Assembly (NCBI GenBank): GCA_023445955.1
Contig: JAEXJH010000156.1
Location: forward strand, 1-10,210
Source: Pseudomonadota bacterium
GTDB taxonomy: Bacteria; Pseudomonadota; Alphaproteobacteria; Caulobacterales; Caulobacteraceae
Length of the DNA stretch: 10,210 bases
Direction: 5' to 3'
Within the stretch, counting starts at the first letter, position 1; each line of letters opens with the position of its first letter. Both the position numbers and the translations under genes were made by a program. Positions 6,342-10,210 of the stretch are shown here, piece by piece. The notes under the pieces were generated by a model. It was not told the DNA's origin, ran no database searches, and was given only the letters and a program-made list of their open reading frames with translations.

Positions 6342-6389
6342 GGCGTTCATCTAGTGGTTCTGATGTCGCAGCCACACAAGATGTTGTGA
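6342..6389 (-). promoter_or_regulatory. Pair of candidate NrdR boxes upstream of nrdB
   Basis: ACACAAGATGTTGTGA at 6374-6389 is a near-perfect palindrome fitting the NrdR box pattern ACACWATATnTTGTGT. A weaker site on the minus strand, CCACTAGATGAACGCC at 6357-6342, keeps the left half. Their centres are 32 bases apart, the three-turn spacing known for paired NrdR boxes. The weaker box overlaps a -10-like CTAGAT on the minus strand. NrdR, an ATP/dATP-sensing repressor, would then control nrdB. The upstream box also lies 31 bases before the GST start and might affect that gene. Confidence 0.7.
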
Positions 6390-6419
6390 GTGTCGGTGGA
6401 TAAGTCGGAGAGCTTGACC

Positions 6420-7088
6420 ATGGCGGCCTATCGGATTTTCAGCGCTTTGGGCTCCGGCGGCGTGCCCGTCGAAGCCGCTATGTCCTTGATCGGCCTGCCC
6501 TACGAGATCGTCGAGGCCCCGACCTGGGAAGGCGCCGCCGAGCAGGCCAAGGTCGCGACGGTGAACCCGCTGAAGCAGATCCCGGCCCTGGTCACCCCGG
6601 ACGGCGAGACGATCACCGAGAGCGCGGCGATCCTGATCTGGCTGGCGGACCGCTATCCGGAAGCGCGGCTTGGGCCGGCGGTCGACGATCCGCGCCGGGC
6701 GCAGTTCCTGCGCTGGATGACCTTCATCCCGGCCTCGATCTATTCGCTGTTCTGGGTGCGGGACGACCCGTCGCGGCTAGGCGGGGAGGATCCGGAGGTC
6801 CAGGCGCGGATCAAGGCCGCGACGGCTGAACGCATCCTCGACTGCTGGACGATGATGGAGAGCCAGATCGCGCCGGGGCGGTACCTGCTGGGGGATGAGC
6901 TGACGGTGCTGGACCTCTATGTCACCGTGGTCAGCCGCTGGGGCCCAAGGCGCGTGCGGTTCTACGAGGCCGCGCCGAGGATGAGCGAGGTGGTCAAGCG
7001 GGTGGACGCCGATCCGAGGCTGACCAAGTTCTGGGAGCAGCGCTTCCCGTTCTTCGACGGCTGGGAGCGGCTGGGGCAGCAGGCCTGA
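6420..7088 (+). CDS. Glutathione S-transferase family protein
   Basis: A 222-residue two-domain GST, likely cytoplasmic. The thioredoxin-like N-terminal domain covers about residues 3-80, with NPLKQIPALV at 49-58 carrying the cis-Pro (Pro55), and the glutathione gamma-Glu site ITESAAIL at 65-72. The all-helical C-terminal domain contains LLGDELTVLDLYV (156-168), the N-capping box of the hydrophobic core. At the usual catalytic place near residue 11 it has LGSGG, with no clear Cys, Tyr or single obvious Ser, so the substrate is unclear. I prefer ATG 6420, with GGAG nine bases upstream, over GTG 6390, which lacks a ribosome site and abuts the NrdR box. Its stop overlaps the start of the next gene (TGATG), suggesting translational coupling. 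Confidence 0.88.
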   Translation: MAAYRIFSALGSGGVPVEAAMSLIGLPYEIVEAPTWEGAAEQAKVATVNPLKQIPALVTPDGETITESAAILIWLADRYPEARLGPAVDDPRRAQFLRWMTFIPASIYSLFWVRDDPSRLGGEDPEVQARIKAATAERILDCWTMMESQIAPGRYLLGDELTVLDLYVTVVSRWGPRRVRFYEAAPRMSEVVKRVDADPRLTKFWEQRFPFFDGWERLGQQA

Positions 7089-8131
7089 TGGACCAGCTCG
7101 ACGTCGTCGTCCGCGTCGCCGGCGCGACCTTGCTGCTGTTCCTGGCGGCGCTGCTGGGGCGGGAGCCGCGCACGCGGCGGCTCTCCCTCTACTTCTTTCC
7201 GATGGCCATGTGCCTGACCGGCTTCCTGGCGGGCAACACGCCTGAGCCTGCCCTGCGCCTGGGCGGACCGCTAGGCCACCTCGGCGCGCTGATCGCCGGC
7301 TATGCGGCCGCCTTCATGTGGTGGTTCTGCTTGGCGTCCTTCGACGAGACCTTCAAGCCACGTGGCGGGGTGCTGGCGGCGGGCCTGGCCTGGATCGCGA
7401 TCGCCAGCGCCGACCGCGGCCTGCTGGGTCCGACGGTCGAGGGCAAGGGCCTGTCGTGGCTGCTGATCGCCCTGGGGCTGTCGATGATCGGCTACCTGGC
7501 CTGGCGGCTGGTCCGCGACCGGGAGGGCGACCTCGTCGAGGCGAGTCGGCGGGACCGGGTGGTGGTCGTCGTGCTGCTGGCCGGACAGCTGCTGGCCGAC
7601 TTCCTGGTCGACCTGGTCATGGGCCTGGACTGGGGACCGCCGGCCTTCACCACCGTCCAGAACACCGTGTTCCTGACCTTCGCCGCCTGGCTGGCGCTAC
7701 GCCTGCTACCGGTCTCGCCGCCGCGCGCGGCGCCGGCCGCCGCCCTGCCCGTCATCGGTGAGGAGGCCCGCCTGGCCGAACGACTGCGGGTCCTGGTCGA
7801 GGTCGAGCGGGCGCCGCTGGAGCCCGACCTGACCTTCGCCGCCTTCGCCCGCCGCCTGGGCGCGCCGGAGAAGACGGTGCGGGAACTGATCAACCATCGC
7901 CTGGGCCACGACCACTTCCGCGCCTTCCTCAACGCCCTTCGGGTGACCGAAGCTCGCCGGCGCCTGGCCGATCCGGCCCACGCCGGCGACAAGCTGATCA
8001 CCATCGCGCTGGACAGCGGCTTTGCCTCCCTGGCTTCGTTCAACCGCGCGTTCCAGGCGATCGAGGGCCGGCCGCCCAGCGCTTTCCGCGCCCCTGGGCC
8101 GGGTTCTGAGGAACGATCCGCCGCCTTCTGA
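7088..8131 (+). CDS. Membrane-anchored AraC-family transcriptional regulator
   Basis: A 347-residue fusion of a polytopic membrane domain and a DNA-binding domain. About residues 5-208 hold around seven hydrophobic segments (for example 10-23, 33-49, 64-82, 94-107, 122-140, 157-178, 189-207). After a Pro/Ala-rich linker (209-222), about 227-335 form the double helix-turn-helix of AraC regulators: FAAFARRLGAPEKTVRELIN is the first helix pair, ITIALDSGFASLASFNRAF the second, ending in GRPPSAFR. This layout resembles membrane AraC proteins that sense an extracellular or membrane signal through a 7TM-like module; the ligand is unknown. The gene overlaps the GST gene by one base and is probably its operon partner, perhaps also its regulator. 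Confidence 0.88.
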   Translation: MDQLDVVVRVAGATLLLFLAALLGREPRTRRLSLYFFPMAMCLTGFLAGNTPEPALRLGGPLGHLGALIAGYAAAFMWWFCLASFDETFKPRGGVLAAGLAWIAIASADRGLLGPTVEGKGLSWLLIALGLSMIGYLAWRLVRDREGDLVEASRRDRVVVVVLLAGQLLADFLVDLVMGLDWGPPAFTTVQNTVFLTFAAWLALRLLPVSPPRAAPAAALPVIGEEARLAERLRVLVEVERAPLEPDLTFAAFARRLGAPEKTVRELINHRLGHDHFRAFLNALRVTEARRRLADPAHAGDKLITIALDSGFASLASFNRAFQAIEGRPPSAFRAPGPGSEERSAAF

Positions 8132-8153
8132 GGAGCCGGCCTGAACCTCTGCC

Positions 8154-8184
8154 GCTAGAGCCCCTCAATCATCTTCGGAGGGGT
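8154..8184 (+). promoter_or_regulatory. Hairpin enclosing the ribosome binding site of the CPBP gene; -10-like GCTAGAGC
   Basis: CCCCTC at 8161-8166 pairs with GAGGGG at 8178-8183, burying the GGAGGGG ribosome site (8177-8183) of the gene starting at 8188. Just before it, GCTAGAGC (8154-8161) fits the Caulobacter -10 pattern GCTANAWC at seven of eight positions, without a clear -35. The hairpin could reduce translation, or act as a weak terminator after the AraC gene. Confidence 0.4.
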
Positions 8185-8187
8185 TAC

Positions 8188-8898
8188 ATGGACGGACTAT
8201 TGGGGATCGGCCTGGTGCTGGCGATGCTGCTGTCGGCCGGCGGCGTGATCGGATGGCTGGGCGGCTGGAGATACGTCTCGCCGCGCTGGCTGTTGGCGGC
8301 GGCGGGCTTCGTCCTGCTCAACGATGTGCTGCTGACGCGCCTCTACCACCGCCTGCCCGACCTGATCCCCGGTCACTGGAACTGGGAGGGCAAGATCCTG
8401 GCCCTGCTCGCCACCCTGGCCGTCGCGTCCCTGCCCGCCATCGGCTGGACCCGCAGCGGCCTGACCCTGCGCCAGGCCGACCTGAAGGCGCCGCTGATCG
8501 TCGCCGGCCTCTACGGCCTGCTGTTCGTCGGCCTGGCCTTGGCCTTCCCCAACGAGCCCAACACCGCCGAGACCCTGGCCTTCCAGCTGACCATGCCGGG
8601 GCTGGAAGAGGAGGCCTTCTATCGCGGCGTCCTGCTGCTGATGCTGAGCAACGCCTTCACCGCCCGCTTGCGCTTCCTGGGCGTCGACTGGGGTTGGGGC
8701 GCCCTGCTGTCCTGCGCCCTCTTCGGCCTGTGCCACGCCTTCGGCGTCTCTCACGGCCAGGTCACGTTCGACCCGCTCTACTTCGCCCTGACCGCCGGCC
8801 CGTCGCTGATCGGGGTGTGGGTTCGCTTGCGGACGGGGAGCATCCTGCTGCCGGTGCTGATGCACAACGTCGGCAACGCCGCGTCGTTGTTCCTGTGA
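8188..8898 (+). CDS. CPBP family intramembrane glutamic endopeptidase
   Basis: A 236-residue, strongly hydrophobic membrane protein of the CPBP (CAAX protease and bacteriocin-processing, Abi) family. The three active-site motifs are present: EEEAFYRG at 140-147 supplies the EExxxR set (Glu141, Glu142, Arg146), FGLCH at 179-183 supplies the first His, and LMHNVGNA at 224-231 the HN pair (His226, Asn227). About six to eight membrane spans start at residue 5. Bacterial members act in membrane proteolysis or in resistance to bacteriocins, but most have no known substrate, and nothing here points to a small peptide partner. The ATG follows GGAGGGG at a five-base distance within the hairpin described separately. 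The gene ends just before the asd promoter. Confidence 0.9.
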   Translation: MDGLLGIGLVLAMLLSAGGVIGWLGGWRYVSPRWLLAAAGFVLLNDVLLTRLYHRLPDLIPGHWNWEGKILALLATLAVASLPAIGWTRSGLTLRQADLKAPLIVAGLYGLLFVGLALAFPNEPNTAETLAFQLTMPGLEEEAFYRGVLLLMLSNAFTARLRFLGVDWGWGALLSCALFGLCHAFGVSHGQVTFDPLYFALTAGPSLIGVWVRLRTGSILLPVLMHNVGNAASLFL

Positions 8899-8906
8899 AG
8901 CCAGAC

Positions 8907-8935
8907 TTTACGAGATCGCTGTTCGCCGCTATCAA
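8907..8935 (+). promoter_or_regulatory. Candidate asd promoter
   Basis: TTTACGA at 8907-8913 and GCTATCAA at 8928-8935 are separated by 14 bases, fitting the Caulobacter housekeeping layout TTGACGS-N10-14-GCTANAWC. The -35 hexamer differs from consensus at one base; the -10 is weaker. Transcription would start near 8942-8944, at or next to the ATG of the leader ORF. Confidence 0.55.
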
Positions 8936-8948
8936 CCCCGCCGATGCA

Positions 8949-10170
<1,222 letters not shown>

Positions 10171-10177
10171 GGCTGCT

Positions 10178-10210
10178 GAGCGCCCCCTCCGTCACGATGC
10201 GTATCCGCAT
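10178..10210 (+). repeat. Dispersed hairpin repeat, copy B, downstream of asd (cut by window end)
   Basis: The reverse complement of these 33 bases equals 17-48 with one extra G. It begins eight bases after the asd stop. Copies A and B have the same orientation relative to the gene they follow, and even the few bases between stop and repeat look alike (GGCTGTAGAGCGC and GGCTGCTGAGCGC). The window ends at the far edge of the hairpin stem. Confidence 0.8.

Noticed and set aside
6390..6419. GTG start giving the GST ten more residues
   Set aside because: No ribosome site; it abuts the NrdR palindrome, and GST domains start at about the second Met.

Overview
The window reads as chromosomal DNA of a free-living alphaproteobacterium, most likely Caulobacter or a close relative in the Caulobacteraceae. 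The signs are very high GC with strong G/C bias at third codon positions, several -10 elements resembling the Caulobacter housekeeping pattern GCTANAWC, an apparent DUF6491-type exported protein, and dispersed palindromic repeats of a kind I recall from this group. The genes are ordinary chromosomal ones. I see no phage, plasmid, IS element, CRISPR array, rRNA or tRNA.

Layout, left to right. A hairpin repeat (1-48) lies just past the stop of amn, AMP nucleosidase (minus, 55-1509), which probably has a leaderless promoter. Positions 1510-1830 hold a possible frameshifted small minus-strand gene. A DAACS-family dicarboxylate/glutamate symporter (plus, 1831-3084) ends in a strong terminator. After a short AT-rich regulatory stretch comes a small exported DUF6491-like protein (plus, 3236-3658). 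It meets a PanE-like ketopantoate reductase tail to tail (minus, 3655-4527), with overlapping stop codons. Next is a small GIY-YIG nuclease gene (plus, 4761-5087) lying inside a perfect 44-bp inverted repeat, with a third diverged copy beside it. Ribonucleotide reductase beta subunit nrdB (minus, 5240-6277) has two candidate NrdR boxes upstream. A glutathione S-transferase-like gene (plus, 6420-7088) overlaps the start of a membrane-anchored AraC-type regulator (plus, 7088-8131). A CPBP intramembrane protease (plus, 8188-8898) follows. Last is asd, aspartate-semialdehyde dehydrogenase (plus, 9124-10170), and downstream of it a second copy of the repeat from position 1.

The two strongest observations go beyond gene annotation. 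First, the roughly 180 bases before asd contain a short ORF with a Thr/Ile-rich run and mutually exclusive RNA pairings. Together these form a classic transcription-attenuation leader, apparently translated from a leaderless start and sensing threonine/isoleucine to control the common Asp-family pathway. Second, the GIY-YIG gene and its flanking REP-like palindromes form a compact unit of about 430 bp. It resembles REP elements with their associated transposases, but with a GIY-YIG nuclease in that place.

The genes do not form one pathway. The only clear operon-like pair is the GST and AraC genes. amn and nrdB both concern nucleotide pools, but they are far apart and have separate promoters.
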